Assembly: GCF_001278055.1 (NCBI RefSeq)
Contig: NZ_CP010802.1
Span: 2,891,504-2,955,503, forward strand
DNA from: Desulfuromonas soudanensis
GTDB lineage: Bacteria > Desulfobacterota > Desulfuromonadia > Desulfuromonadales > WTL
DNA length: 64,000 nt
Reading direction: 5' to 3'
Every line of letters starts with the position of its first letter. Position 1 is the stretch's first letter. Of the stretch, positions 17,177 through 25,574 are shown in pieces. The notes beneath the pieces were generated by a model. The model worked only from the letters and a program-made list of their open reading frames with translations, ran no database searches and was not told the DNA's origin. Made by a program: the position numbers and the translations under genes.

Positions 17177-18214
17177 CTATTTCCGGCTGAGTCGGTGCAC
17201 GCACTCGACCATATGAATGGCGTTTTCCGGCGGCACCGTCGGCAGGATGCCGTGGCCGAGGTTGAAGATGAAACCGGGACGCCCGGCGTTTTCGTCGAGA
17301 ATGCGCTGGACCTCTTTTTCGATGTAGGGCTTCGGCGCATAGAGAACGGTCGGGTCGAGGTTCCCCTGCACCGCCACCTCCGGGCCGAGGATGTCCCGGG
17401 CCTTGCCGAGATTGACATGCCAGTCGAGCCCGACGACGTCGGCGCCCGCTTCCTTGACCAGCTCGAGCATGGTGCCGCCGTTCTTGACGAAATAGATCAC
17501 CGGGATGCCGTCGCGGTTGAGGCCGTTGATCAGCTCCTTGACGTAGGGGAGGATATAGCGCTCGAAGTCGTGGGGGGCCAGGAGCCCGCCCCAGGTGTCG
17601 AAGATCTGGATCGCCTGGGCGCCGGCCTCGATCTGCATGTTCAGGTAACGCCGGTCCATCTCGGTGATCTTCTTCATCAGCGCGTCGTAGAGGGGGAAGT
17701 CGGCGTACATCATCTGCTTGAGGGCGGCAAAGTCCTTGCTGCCGTGCCCTTCGACCATGTAGCAGGCGAGGGTGAAGGGTGCTCCGCCGAAGCCGATGAG
17801 GGGGACGCGTCCCTCGAAGGCGACGCGCAGTCGTTTGAGGATTTCCGGAACGTAGGGAACCGCCTGGGCCATATCGTCGGGGACGATGAGGGCATCGACA
17901 TCGGCGGCGGTGCGGATCGGTTTTTCGAAGACCGGACCGGGGACGAAGTCGAGAGCCATCCCCATCGGCTCGATGGGTGTGAGGATGTCGGAGAAGAGGA
18001 TTGCCGCGTCGACATTGAGGAGGTCGATCGGCTGGATGGTCACCTCAGCGGCCCGGGCCGGATCCTTGCACAGGTCGAGAAAGGTGCCGCCCCCCTGGGC
18101 GCGAACATCCTTGTACTGCTGCAGGTAACGGCCGGCCTGACGCATCAGCCAGACGGGGACGTAATCGGTCGGCTGGCCCCAACAGGCCTTGATGAAGGGG
18201 TATTCTTTGGACAT
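17177..18214 (-). CDS. hemE: Uroporphyrinogen decarboxylase
   Basis: Decarboxylates the four acetate side chains of uroporphyrinogen III to give coproporphyrinogen III in the cytoplasm. The 345-residue protein has the signature VWLMRQAGRYL near the N-terminus, the catalytic-Asp region ILFSDILTPIEPMG, GFGGAPFTLACYMVEG, and DWHVNLGKARDILG with VQGNLDP near the C-terminus. The ATG at 18214 has AGGAGG at good spacing; an in-frame extension upstream falls in a repeat and is rejected. First gene of the hemE-hemH-zinc-ribbon run; the radical SAM gene ends upstream. Confidence 0.96.
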   Translation of the reverse strand: MSKEYPFIKACWGQPTDYVPVWLMRQAGRYLQQYKDVRAQGGGTFLDLCKDPARAAEVTIQPIDLLNVDAAILFSDILTPIEPMGMALDFVPGPVFEKPIRTAADVDALIVPDDMAQAVPYVPEILKRLRVAFEGRVPLIGFGGAPFTLACYMVEGHGSKDFAALKQMMYADFPLYDALMKKITEMDRRYLNMQIEAGAQAIQIFDTWGGLLAPHDFERYILPYVKELINGLNRDGIPVIYFVKNGGTMLELVKEAGADVVGLDWHVNLGKARDILGPEVAVQGNLDPTVLYAPKPYIEKEVQRILDENAGRPGFIFNLGHGILPTVPPENAIHMVECVHRLSRK

Positions 18215-18251
18215 GGGGATGGAACCTCCTGTATGACAAATTTTGAATTGC

Positions 18252-18367
18252 GAATTTTGAATTTTGAATTTCATTCTCCATTCAAAATCCAGAATTCAGA
18301 CTGACAATTTTGAATGGTGAATTTTGAATTTTGAATTTCATTCTCCATTCAAAATCCAGAATTCAGA
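18252..18367. repeat. 67-bp-period direct repeat, GAATTTTGAATTTTG type
   Basis: A 49-base sequence occurs twice (18252-18300 and 18319-18367), identical, with an 18-base spacer rich in the same GAATTTTGAA words. It is AT-rich against GC-rich surroundings and sits between hemE and the radical SAM gene. Confidence 0.9.
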
Positions 18368-18381
18368 ATTCAGAATTGAAC

Positions 18382-19494
18382 TTACGCTTTCGGTGCGTTC
18401 TCCGCCGCTTCCTTCTCCATCCGCTTGCGGGTGCGGTTGGGGATGTAGTTGCAGAAAGGCTCCTCGGCCAGGTAATCGCCGTAGACGGCGTCGGCGCGGG
18501 CGCGGCAGCCGCCGCAGACGTTGATGAACTCGCACTCGCCGCACTTGCCGGTGTACTTCTTGAAATCCCGCAGGTCGTTGAAGACCTTGGAGTTGTACCA
18601 CAGCTCCTTGAAGGGGATCTGCTTGACGTTGCCGACCGAAGAGTGGAAGTAGGAGCAGGGCTTGAGATTGCCGAAGCAGTCGATGAGGCAGATCGTCTGC
18701 GCGGCGATGCACCCCTTGCCGCCGCCGGTGGAGAAGGTCAGGGAGCGGCGCTGGAAATCGACCCCTTCGGCCTTGGCCATCTGCGGGACGATGCGGTAGT
18801 AGTGGGGAGCGCAGGTGGGGCGCATGAGGATGTCGCTCTCGTTCTTCTCCTGCTCGTAGTGCCAGGAGAGGATTTCCTCGTAATCTTCGGCGCTGATCAG
18901 CTCGTTCATGATCTCTTCGCCGCGGCCGGTGGGAACGATCATGAACATGTACCAGGCGGTGGCCCCGAGCTCCTTGGCGACCTTGAAGGTGGCGCCGATG
19001 TCGTGCTGGTTGCGCTTGGTGAAGGAGGAGTTGATGAGGAATTTGATTCCGTTGCGCTTGAGGGTCTCGGCGGCGCGGACCACCCCGGCGAAGGCGCCCT
19101 CGCAGGAGCGGAAATCGTCGTGAATCGCCGCCGTCGAGCCGTCCAGCGACAGGGAGACCATCTTGATGTCGGCCTCTTTCATCTGCGCGCAGACTTGGTC
19201 GGTCACCAGCGTGCCGTTGGTCGCCATGCACATGCGCAGCCCCTTGGCGGTGCCGTAGCGGGCGATCTCGAAGATGTCCTCGCGCAGCAGCGGTTCGCCG
19301 CCGGAGAGGACCATCACCGGCTTGGAGACCTCGCAGATGTCGTCGATGAGCTTTTTGGCTTCGGCGGTATTGAAATCGCCCGCCGCCGCGTCCATGTCCG
19401 ATGAGCAGCGGCAGTGAACGCAGTTGAGGTTGCAGCGCTGGGTGCTCTCCCAGGCGATCCACTTGGGGATGAAATCTTCGTTGTTTGCTGTCAT
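18382..19494 (-). CDS. Radical SAM/SPASM protein, NirJ/AhbD-like
   Basis: Radical S-adenosylmethionine enzyme of 370 residues. The N-terminal CNLNCVHC motif binds the SAM [4Fe-4S] cluster. [12 protein letters not shown] and MATNGTLV follow. The C-terminal SPASM region has a cysteine set ([38 protein letters not shown]) for auxiliary clusters. This Cys pattern matches the heme-related radical SAM group (NirJ, AhbC, AhbD), and the gene is next to hemE/hemH, so heme side-chain modification or coproheme decarboxylation is likely; which reaction is uncertain. The ATG at 19494 has AAGGAG upstream and is preferred over an in-frame upstream start. Confidence 0.85.
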   Translation of the reverse strand: MTANNEDFIPKWIAWESTQRCNLNCVHCRCSSDMDAAAGDFNTAEAKKLIDDICEVSKPVMVLSGGEPLLREDIFEIARYGTAKGLRMCMATNGTLVTDQVCAQMKEADIKMVSLSLDGSTAAIHDDFRSCEGAFAGVVRAAETLKRNGIKFLINSSFTKRNQHDIGATFKVAKELGATAWYMFMIVPTGRGEEIMNELISAEDYEEILSWHYEQEKNESDILMRPTCAPHYYRIVPQMAKAEGVDFQRRSLTFSTGGGKGCIAAQTICLIDCFGNLKPCSYFHSSVGNVKQIPFKELWYNSKVFNDLRDFKKYTGKCGECEFINVCGGCRARADAVYGDYLAEEPFCNYIPNRTRKRMEKEAAENAPKA

Positions 19495-19634
19495 TTCGAC
19501 TCCTTGGGGGACGGTCTCCCCTTGTTGCAAAAAACTTACCGACGCACTTTAAATCAAACGCCCCCAAAAGACAAGAATTCCCGCGCCCGGCGGTCGGCGC
19601 CCCCGGCTGTTTGGCGGCGGCGAGGTTGACGGAG

Positions 19635-19672
19635 CAAAAAGAAAAGGCGAACCTCCGGGGTCCGCCTTTTCT
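19635..19672 (-). terminator. Terminator after the nitronate-monooxygenase-like gene
   Basis: On the minus strand the stem AGAAAAGGCG / CGCCTTTTCT is followed by TTTTTG. Confidence 0.75.
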
Positions 19673-19693
19673 CTGGAACATTTGCGGCCAGGG

Positions 19694-20791
19694 TCAGGCG
19701 CCGGCCGTTTCCTGCCGCGGAACGCCGTCGACCAGGTCGAAGAGCTCGTCGAAGATCGCCTGCACGGTGGTGATCTTGTTCGCCTTCCAGGCGTTGGTGC
19801 CGCAGAAGACAAGGCCGGTCTCGACGTCCCCCCGCTGGGCGCGGTCGAGGGCGTGGACGACGCAGAAGCGTTCCTGTCCCGTCTTGTAGGAGCACTTCTT
19901 GAGGCACCCGGAGGGACAGCGGAGACCGAGTGCGAGGTCGCGCTGGCGGATCCGCTCGACGTTCCCCTTCAGGGCGCGGCCGGGGAGCCCGGCAGGGCTC
20001 ATGATCAGGCCGATGTCCTCGGGCTTGCAGTCGAGATAGGCCTTCTTGAAGGCGTCGGAGGCGTCGCACTCGACGGTGCAGACGAAGCGGCTGGCCATCT
20101 GCACCCCGTCGGCGCCCTCGGAAAGGGCGTGCAGCACGTCGGCGCGGTCCCAGATGCCGCCGGCGGCAATCACCGGCATCTCCACCTGCCACTCTTCGCG
20201 GAAGTACGCTTTGACTTCGCGCACCGTGGCGTACTGGTCGTACTCTCCGGAACCGATATTTTCGAGCTTCTCGCCGAGATGGCCGCCGGCGGTGTCGGGA
20301 TCCTCCACCACCACCGCGTCGGGGAGACGGTCCCACCCCTTGTGCCACTTGCGGGCGATGAGTGTGGCGGCCCTGACCGAAGAGACGATGGGGACGATGG
20401 CCACTTCGGGCCATTCGGCGGTCAGCTCCGGAAGGTTGAGAGGGAGTCCGGCGCCGCTGACGATGATCTTGGCGCCCCCTTCGCAGGAGGCGCGCACCAT
20501 CTCGTCATAGTTGGTCACCGCCACCATGCAGTTGGTGCCTATGATGCCGTCCGGGGCGATCTGATAGGCCTTGCGCAGTTCGGCCTTGAGGCCTTCCGGC
20601 TCGGCGGTGAAAAAGTTCTTGCCGTCGTAAAAGGGGGTATTGAGGCCGATTCCGGCGCTGGCCACCAGACCGATGCCGCCGCAGAGAGCGACGTGACCGG
20701 CGAGGCCGGAGGCGGAGATACGCACCCCCATCCCCCCCTGGATCAGAGGGAAGCGCGGGGTATAACGGCCGATTTTCAGAGGCTTGATCAT
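19694..20791 (-). CDS. Nitronate monooxygenase / NPD-family flavoprotein
   Basis: A 365-residue FMN-binding TIM barrel. Visible: PLIQGGMGVRISASGLAG (FMN phosphate region), GGIGLVASAGIG, VVEDPDTAGGHLGE (the GGH active-site segment), VIAAGGIWDRADVLHALSEGADGVQMASRFV. A C-terminal cysteine group (CPSGCLKKCSYKTG, RFCVVHAL) is not part of the basic fold and may bind a metal or cluster. The family includes nitronate monooxygenases and enoyl-ACP reductases of FabK type. FabK-like function in fatty acid synthesis is an alternative. Start ATG at 20791; the frame is open far upstream but has no likely start. Confidence 0.82.
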   Translation of the reverse strand: MIKPLKIGRYTPRFPLIQGGMGVRISASGLAGHVALCGGIGLVASAGIGLNTPFYDGKNFFTAEPEGLKAELRKAYQIAPDGIIGTNCMVAVTNYDEMVRASCEGGAKIIVSGAGLPLNLPELTAEWPEVAIVPIVSSVRAATLIARKWHKGWDRLPDAVVVEDPDTAGGHLGEKLENIGSGEYDQYATVREVKAYFREEWQVEMPVIAAGGIWDRADVLHALSEGADGVQMASRFVCTVECDASDAFKKAYLDCKPEDIGLIMSPAGLPGRALKGNVERIRQRDLALGLRCPSGCLKKCSYKTGQERFCVVHALDRAQRGDVETGLVFCGTNAWKANKITTVQAIFDELFDLVDGVPRQETAGA

Positions 20792-20945
20792 AAGAGAAGA
20801 TCCTGTCTTGCCTTGGGGACCGGGAAATCCGACCCAATATTTCGGCCATGTTAGCAGAAGCCATCCTTTGGAATTGTAATAGTTCTGTAAAACCACGCCG
20901 AGATTCCCCTTGTCGGGCCGCCGGCGGAGATGGTAAAGAGAGGAC

Positions 20946-21905
20946 ATGAAACGATTCGGACGCCTTTTCAACCCCCTGATGGCCATCATCGGCATCCAGC
21001 TGCTGTGGATCCTCCTGGTGGTCTTCTGGATCTCCTGGTTCATGGGGAGCCACCGCCGGCTGCGGATGATCGCCGAGAAGTACAGCCCCGACCTCATTCA
21101 GGGGGGGGTGGACTGGTTCATTCTCGTCGAGGGGCTGGTGCTGCTGGCGGCGATCCTCGCCGGGGTCTACGTGATCTTTCTCTACTGGCGGCGCCAGGTC
21201 GCTCTCTATCGGGCGCAGCGGGACTTCATCGCCCAGGTGACCCACGAGCTCAAATCCCCCCTCGCCTCGTTGCAGCTGCACCTCGAGACGATCCGCCGGC
21301 GCAAACTGTCGGCGGAGAAGATGGAAACCTTCCTCGACACCATGCTCGCCGATACGGACCGCCTCGGGACCCTGATCAACAACATGCTCACCACCCAGCG
21401 GCTCGAACAGAAGGGGCTCAAACCGAACCTCAAGCCCTGCAACATCTCAGAGCTCGTCTCCGGCTACTTCCGCCCCCGTCAGTATTCCCTTCCCAAGGCC
21501 GGGCGCATGGAACTCGACATCGAGCCGGGCCTCTGTGCCCTCGCCGAACCCGATTCTCTCGAGACGGTTTTCCGCAACCTTCTGGAAAATGCCCTCCTCT
21601 ACGCCAGCGGCCCGCCGCGCATCCGGGTCCACCTCTACCGGGAAGGGGCCTATGCCCATCTGAGCTTTGCCGACCGGGGGAAGGGGATCGAAAAACACGA
21701 GCAGAAAAAGGTCTTCAGCATGTTCTATCGCGTGCGACCTCCCGGGGAGACGATCCGCGGCTCCGGTCTGGGGCTGTTCATCATTCACACCGTGGTGCGC
21801 CTGCACCGGGGGAAGGTCTGGCTGGAGAGCGAGGGGATCGGCAAGGGGACCACGGTTCACCTTCTCCTCCCCCTCGTCAAGGATCCCCCGGGGAGCCGCC
21901 AATGA
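20946..21905 (+). CDS. Sensor histidine kinase
   Basis: Membrane sensor of 319 residues. Two TM helices (~12-33 and ~57-77) leave only a short periplasmic loop of about 25 residues, so the signal is probably membrane-borne or internal. The HisKA box FIAQVTHELKSPLAS has the phosphoacceptor His100. The HATPase domain shows NLLENALLYA (N box), FADRGKGIE (G1) and GSGLGLFI (G2). The stop overlaps the start of the response regulator (ATGA), so they form a two-component operon. Confidence 0.94.
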   Translation: MKRFGRLFNPLMAIIGIQLLWILLVVFWISWFMGSHRRLRMIAEKYSPDLIQGGVDWFILVEGLVLLAAILAGVYVIFLYWRRQVALYRAQRDFIAQVTHELKSPLASLQLHLETIRRRKLSAEKMETFLDTMLADTDRLGTLINNMLTTQRLEQKGLKPNLKPCNISELVSGYFRPRQYSLPKAGRMELDIEPGLCALAEPDSLETVFRNLLENALLYASGPPRIRVHLYREGAYAHLSFADRGKGIEKHEQKKVFSMFYRVRPPGETIRGSGLGLFIIHTVVRLHRGKVWLESEGIGKGTTVHLLLPLVKDPPGSRQ

Positions 21906-22606
21906 ACCCGGTGCATATCCTCCTCGTCGAGGACGAACCGAACATCGCCCGCGGCCTGGTCTTCAATCTCGAGGAGGAAGGGTTTCGGGTGAGCCATGTC
22001 GAGAGCGGCGAAGAGGCTCTGGAGGCCATCGGGACCCACCCCTTCGCCCTGGTGGTCCTCGACCGCATGCTCCCGGGGATCGACGGCCTCGAGGTCTGCC
22101 GGAGACTGCGCCGGACCGACAGGCGTCTGCCGATCCTCTTTCTCACCGCCCGGGGGGAAGAGGCGGAGCGGGTCGAAGGGCTCCTTGCCGGGGCCGACGA
22201 TTACCTGACCAAGCCCTTCAGCCTCGAGGAGTTCCTGCTCCGGGTGAAGGGAATCCTGCGGCGCTCCGAATGGTACCGTCCCGAGCAGGGGCGGGAAGAG
22301 AGGATCACCTTCGGCGCCAACAGCATCGACCTTCAGGAGCAGATCGCCCGCACCCCCCAGGGAGAGATCGCCCTGACCGACCTCGAGGTGCGGATGCTGC
22401 GCACCTTCTTCCACCACGAAGGAGAGGTCCTCTCCCGGGCCGAACTGCTCTCGGCGGTCTGGGGGGTTTCTCCCGACACCGAAACCCGCACCCTCGACAA
22501 CTTCATTGTCCGGATGCGCAAGTACTTTGAAACCGACCCCGCCGCCCCCGTCCATTTCCTTACCGTCCGCGGCCGCGGCTACCGTTTCGTCAAGAAGGGG
22601 GCCTAA
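21902..22606 (+). CDS. OmpR/PhoB-family response regulator
   Basis: A 234-residue two-domain regulator. The receiver domain (1-120) has the acidic pocket VEDEP and phosphoacceptor Asp54 in LDRMLPG, with FLTARGEE and YLTKPF completing the active site. The C-terminal winged helix (~130-232) shows LTDLEVRMLRTFFHHEGEVLSR and TLDNFIVRMRKYFE, typical of OmpR-type DNA binding. The start ATG overlaps the kinase stop codon. Targets are unknown. Confidence 0.96.
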   Translation: MNPVHILLVEDEPNIARGLVFNLEEEGFRVSHVESGEEALEAIGTHPFALVVLDRMLPGIDGLEVCRRLRRTDRRLPILFLTARGEEAERVEGLLAGADDYLTKPFSLEEFLLRVKGILRRSEWYRPEQGREERITFGANSIDLQEQIARTPQGEIALTDLEVRMLRTFFHHEGEVLSRAELLSAVWGVSPDTETRTLDNFIVRMRKYFETDPAAPVHFLTVRGRGYRFVKKGA

Positions 22607-22614
22607 TGCCCCCC

Positions 22615-22652
22615 AAAAAAAAATGACGGTCCGCAGACCGTCATTTTTTTTT
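22615..22652 (+). terminator. Terminator of the two-component operon
   Basis: Stem ATGACGGTC / GACCGTCAT with A- and T-runs of nine on either side; can act on both strands. Confidence 0.92.
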
Positions 22653-22717
22653 GCCATCCGCAATTATTTCAATTCCCGCAACCGGGGAGTTTGAGTCCGG
22701 CAGCTCGCCCCAGAGAC

Positions 22718-23407
22718 CTACTCATCGACCCGGCGCCGCTGATAGGTCGGCCAGAAATCCTCGGTCACAGAGTTGACCAGGGCCGTCACCATCTTGTCGT
22801 ATTTGGCCTGGGGATCGCTGAGGCCGAAGGATGAGGACCCCCGGTCGGTGATGTTCAGGCTGGCGATGGACCATTTGCCGCTGGCCGAATTGGTCCACAG
22901 GGTCGCACCGCTTCGGCTCTCGCGAATTTTGGCACTGAGGCCGCCATCCACCGAGGCCTTGGCGCTCAGGGACTTGAAGTCTCTCCCCAGCTGCAGCTCC
23001 GGTTTCGCTTCGGAGACCTTCACCAGGCCGGTCAGGACCGCATCGACGCCATTTTTGGCGGCAATGGCCCGGATCGCCGGCGCGTCGAGGGTCTCGGCGC
23101 CCACCGAACGGAGAACATCCTTCTCGCTGCCGAGCTCAAGGAGAAGGACCCCCTGCTGGGCGGCCTGCAGGCTCTGGAGAAATTTCTGGGTGGCGTCCAG
23201 CCTCAGGGCGTCCTCCCCTTCGGCGCCGAATTCGATGACGCCGATCACCTTGTAGGCCTGCAGATCGACCTTGGGCGGGATGGTGACGACGATCGTCTTG
23301 CTGGCGCACCCCCAGAAAAAGAGGAGGGAGGCCAAAAGGAGCGGGAGTCCGCGGCGCCCCAGGAGTGCGGCAGGGCGGCAGGGGGATTGACCGGCGGTGT
23401 TCTTCAT
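22718..23407 (-). CDS. Lipoprotein of unknown function
   Basis: A 229-residue exported lipoprotein. A hydrophobic signal segment ends in the lipobox LFFWGC. The mature part begins ASKTIVVTIPPKVDL and contains alternating beta-like strands (YKVIGVIEF, GVLLLELG, VDAVLTGLVKV), then a segment KIRESRSGATLWTNSASG. The pattern resembles periplasmic lipoproteins that report a regenerable curli/CsgG-like or DUF-type fold, but no family can be named. The ATG at 23407 has GGAGGA upstream. dnaB precedes it on the same strand, separated by a perfect hairpin. Confidence 0.75.
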   Translation of the reverse strand: MKNTAGQSPCRPAALLGRRGLPLLLASLLFFWGCASKTIVVTIPPKVDLQAYKVIGVIEFGAEGEDALRLDATQKFLQSLQAAQQGVLLLELGSEKDVLRSVGAETLDAPAIRAIAAKNGVDAVLTGLVKVSEAKPELQLGRDFKSLSAKASVDGGLSAKIRESRSGATLWTNSASGKWSIASLNITDRGSSSFGLSDPQAKYDKMVTALVNSVTEDFWPTYQRRRVDE

Positions 23408-23530
23408 CTGTCTTCCTCCAAAAGAGTCGGCATTCCCGGGCGCCGCCACCTTCGGCGGTGACAGCCCATGCGCCCGGCGACCTATTTATAGCAAAATACG
23501 TACCATGGCGCAAAATACCCAGGCAGCGAA

Positions 23531-23572
23531 CGAAAGAATAGCCCCGGATCCCGATCCGGGGCTATTCTTTCG
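23531..23572 (-). terminator. Hairpin between dnaB and the lipoprotein gene
   Basis: Perfect 19-bp stem with a CCCG tetraloop. Only a short T-rich end (TTCTTTCG) follows. Confidence 0.8.
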
Positions 23573-23592
23573 AGACTTGGGACAGGTCAAAA

Positions 23593-24960
23593 TCAGCCGC
23601 CGTCGCGGCGACTCTGATTCTCGAAGCGGGTGTATTCCCCGCGGAAGGTCAGATGCACGGTGCCGATCGGACCGTTTCGCTGTTTGCCGATGACAATTTC
23701 CGCATCCTTGTCGTGCCCCTTGTCGCAGGAACCGTCCCGTTTTCTGCAGGCCTCGCAGTAAACCGCCTCGCGGTAAACGAAGGCGATGACGTCGGCGTCC
23801 TGCTCGATGGCTCCCGATTCCCGAAGGTCGGCCATGATCGGGCGCTTGTCCGTGCGGTTTTCCAGCGAACGGTTGAGCTGGGAGAGGGCGATGACCGGGA
23901 CCTTGAGTTCCTTGGCCAGAGCCTTGAGAGAACGGGATATCTCGGAAATTTCCTGCTGGCGGTTCTCGGAATTGTGCCCGCTCATCAACTGCAGGTAGTC
24001 GACGACGATCAGGCCGAGGTCGCGCTCGGACTTGAGGCGGCGCGCCTTGGCCCGAAGTTCGAGAACCGATATGGCGGGGGTGTCGTCGATATAGATCGGC
24101 GCCTCGGAGAGGAGTCCGGCGCCGTTGGTCAGCTTGGGCCAGTCAGAATCGCCGAGATGGCCGGTGCGCAGCCGACTGGCATCGACGCGGGAGACGGAGC
24201 AGAGCAGACGCTGCACCAGCTGCTCCTTCCCCATTTCGAGGGAGAAGATGATCGTCGGCACCTTCTTCTCGGCATAAACCGCGGCGTGCTCGACGACGTT
24301 CATGGCAAAGGCGGTCTTCCCCATGGAAGGGCGTCCGGCGATGATGAGGAGGTCCCCCCCCTGCAGGCCGGCGGTCATCAGATCGAGATCGGTGAATCCC
24401 GTGGGGACGCCGGTGACCAGTTCCTTGCGGTCGTAGAGCCTCTCGATCGCCTTGAAGGTGTCCTTCATGATCTCCCGGGTGGAGAAATAGGACTGGCTGC
24501 TCTTCATCCCGGTAATTTCAAAGATCGACTTTTCCGCCCAGTCGAGAGTCGCCTCGATCTCCCCCCCCTGGTAACCGCGGGTGGCGATTTCCGTGGAGAC
24601 GTTGATCAGATGCCTGGCAATCGACTTCTCTTTGACGATGCGGCAATAGTAGGCGATGTTGGCGGCAGTGGGGACGTAATCGACGAGGGTCGACAGATAG
24701 GCGGTCCCGCCGATGGCCTCCAGCTCCCCCTTCCCTTCAAGGGCGGCCGTCAGGGTCACGAGGTCGGCAGGCTCCCCCTTGTCGGAGAGGTAAATGAGGA
24801 CATTGAAGATCTTGCGATGGGCTTCGCGGTAAAAATCGTCGGGGCGCAGGATTTCAAGGGCCTTGTTGAGGGCCTCGTTTTCCAGCAGGACACCGCCGAG
24901 AACGGACATCTCCCCTTCCAGGGTCTGGGGGGGGAGGCGATGGGAGGGTGCTTCGACCAT
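23593..24960 (-). CDS. dnaB: Replicative DNA helicase DnaB
   Basis: Hexameric helicase that unwinds DNA at the fork. The N-terminal DnaB domain (RLPPQTLEGEMSVLGGVLL) precedes a RecA-like core with Walker A GRPSMGKTAFAMN, FSLEMGKEQL, Walker B LGLIVVDYLQLM, SQLNRSLE and DLRESGAIEQDAD. A cysteine-containing insertion (YCEACRKRDGSCDKG) lies just before the final DAEIVIGKQRNGP motif and is not part of the usual E. coli sequence. ATG at 24960 is preferred; a TTG at 24981 lies immediately behind a terminator and lacks a ribosome-binding site. No intein is present. Confidence 0.95.
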   Translation of the reverse strand: MVEAPSHRLPPQTLEGEMSVLGGVLLENEALNKALEILRPDDFYREAHRKIFNVLIYLSDKGEPADLVTLTAALEGKGELEAIGGTAYLSTLVDYVPTAANIAYYCRIVKEKSIARHLINVSTEIATRGYQGGEIEATLDWAEKSIFEITGMKSSQSYFSTREIMKDTFKAIERLYDRKELVTGVPTGFTDLDLMTAGLQGGDLLIIAGRPSMGKTAFAMNVVEHAAVYAEKKVPTIIFSLEMGKEQLVQRLLCSVSRVDASRLRTGHLGDSDWPKLTNGAGLLSEAPIYIDDTPAISVLELRAKARRLKSERDLGLIVVDYLQLMSGHNSENRQQEISEISRSLKALAKELKVPVIALSQLNRSLENRTDKRPIMADLRESGAIEQDADVIAFVYREAVYCEACRKRDGSCDKGHDKDAEIVIGKQRNGPIGTVHLTFRGEYTRFENQSRRDGG

Positions 24961-24991
24961 GGCAAAAAACTGCTCCGGCAAATGGTTAAAA

Positions 24992-25020
24992 CCGGCGGGA
25001 GAATAAACCCCTCCCGCCGG
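24992..25020 (-). terminator. Terminator between rplI and dnaB
   Basis: Stem CCGGCGGGAG / CTCCCGCCGG followed on the minus strand by TTTTAA. It separates dnaB from the ribosomal-protein operon. Confidence 0.75.
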
Positions 25021-25106
25021 TCTGGAATTGCCAGTCGTTCAGTATCGGAGGTCGCCGGCAAGGGCGGCCTCTGTAAATCAGCCCAGCAAGGAGAAAGCCG
25101 TGCGGT

Positions 25107-25553
25107 CTATTCCGCGGCGGCGACCTTCACCTTGATGCTGGCGGTCACGCCCGCCTGGAGCTTCACGGGAACGGAAAATTCACCGAGAGCCTTGATCGGC
25201 TCGTCGAGCTGGATCTTCTTGCGATCGACTTCGACGCCGGCCGCAGCAAGACGCTCGGCGATCTCCATGGAGGTCACGCTGCCGAAGAGGCGCCCTTCCT
25301 CGCTGGCGCGCAGAGTGAATTCGCAGGTGACCTTTTCGATTTCCCCTTTGAGGAATTCGGTGGCCTGCAGCACCTTGAGCATCTTGCGCTCAAGTTGGCG
25401 CTTCTGGTGGTCGAGTTCCTTGACGTTGCGGGGATTGGCCTCGACGGCCAGGCCCTGGGGAACCAGGAAATTACGGCCGTAGCCGGGTTTGACCTTGACC
25501 ATATCGCCGATGGTGCCAAGCCCGTCCACATTTTCAACAAGAATGATGTTCAT
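25107..25553 (-). CDS. rplI: 50S ribosomal protein L9
   Basis: A 148-residue ribosomal protein with the standard two-domain plan. The N-terminal 23S-binding domain starts MNIILVENVDGLGTIGDMVKVKPGYGRNFLVPQGLAV (here summarised; signature GDMVKVKPGYGRNFLVP). A long connecting helix is followed by the C-terminal domain (LFGSVTSMEIAERL, IKALGEFSVPVKL). Last gene of the rpsF-rpsR-DUF2232-rplI operon. Confidence 0.98.
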   Translation of the reverse strand: MNIILVENVDGLGTIGDMVKVKPGYGRNFLVPQGLAVEANPRNVKELDHQKRQLERKMLKVLQATEFLKGEIEKVTCEFTLRASEEGRLFGSVTSMEIAERLAAAGVEVDRKKIQLDEPIKALGEFSVPVKLQAGVTASIKVKVAAAE

Positions 25554-25574
25554 CGATCTCCTCCCAAGAAAGAT

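Noticed and set aside
18252-18367. Attachment site or insertion-sequence end
   Set aside because: No transposase or integrase nearby, and the repeat is direct, AT-rich and tandem rather than terminal inverted.
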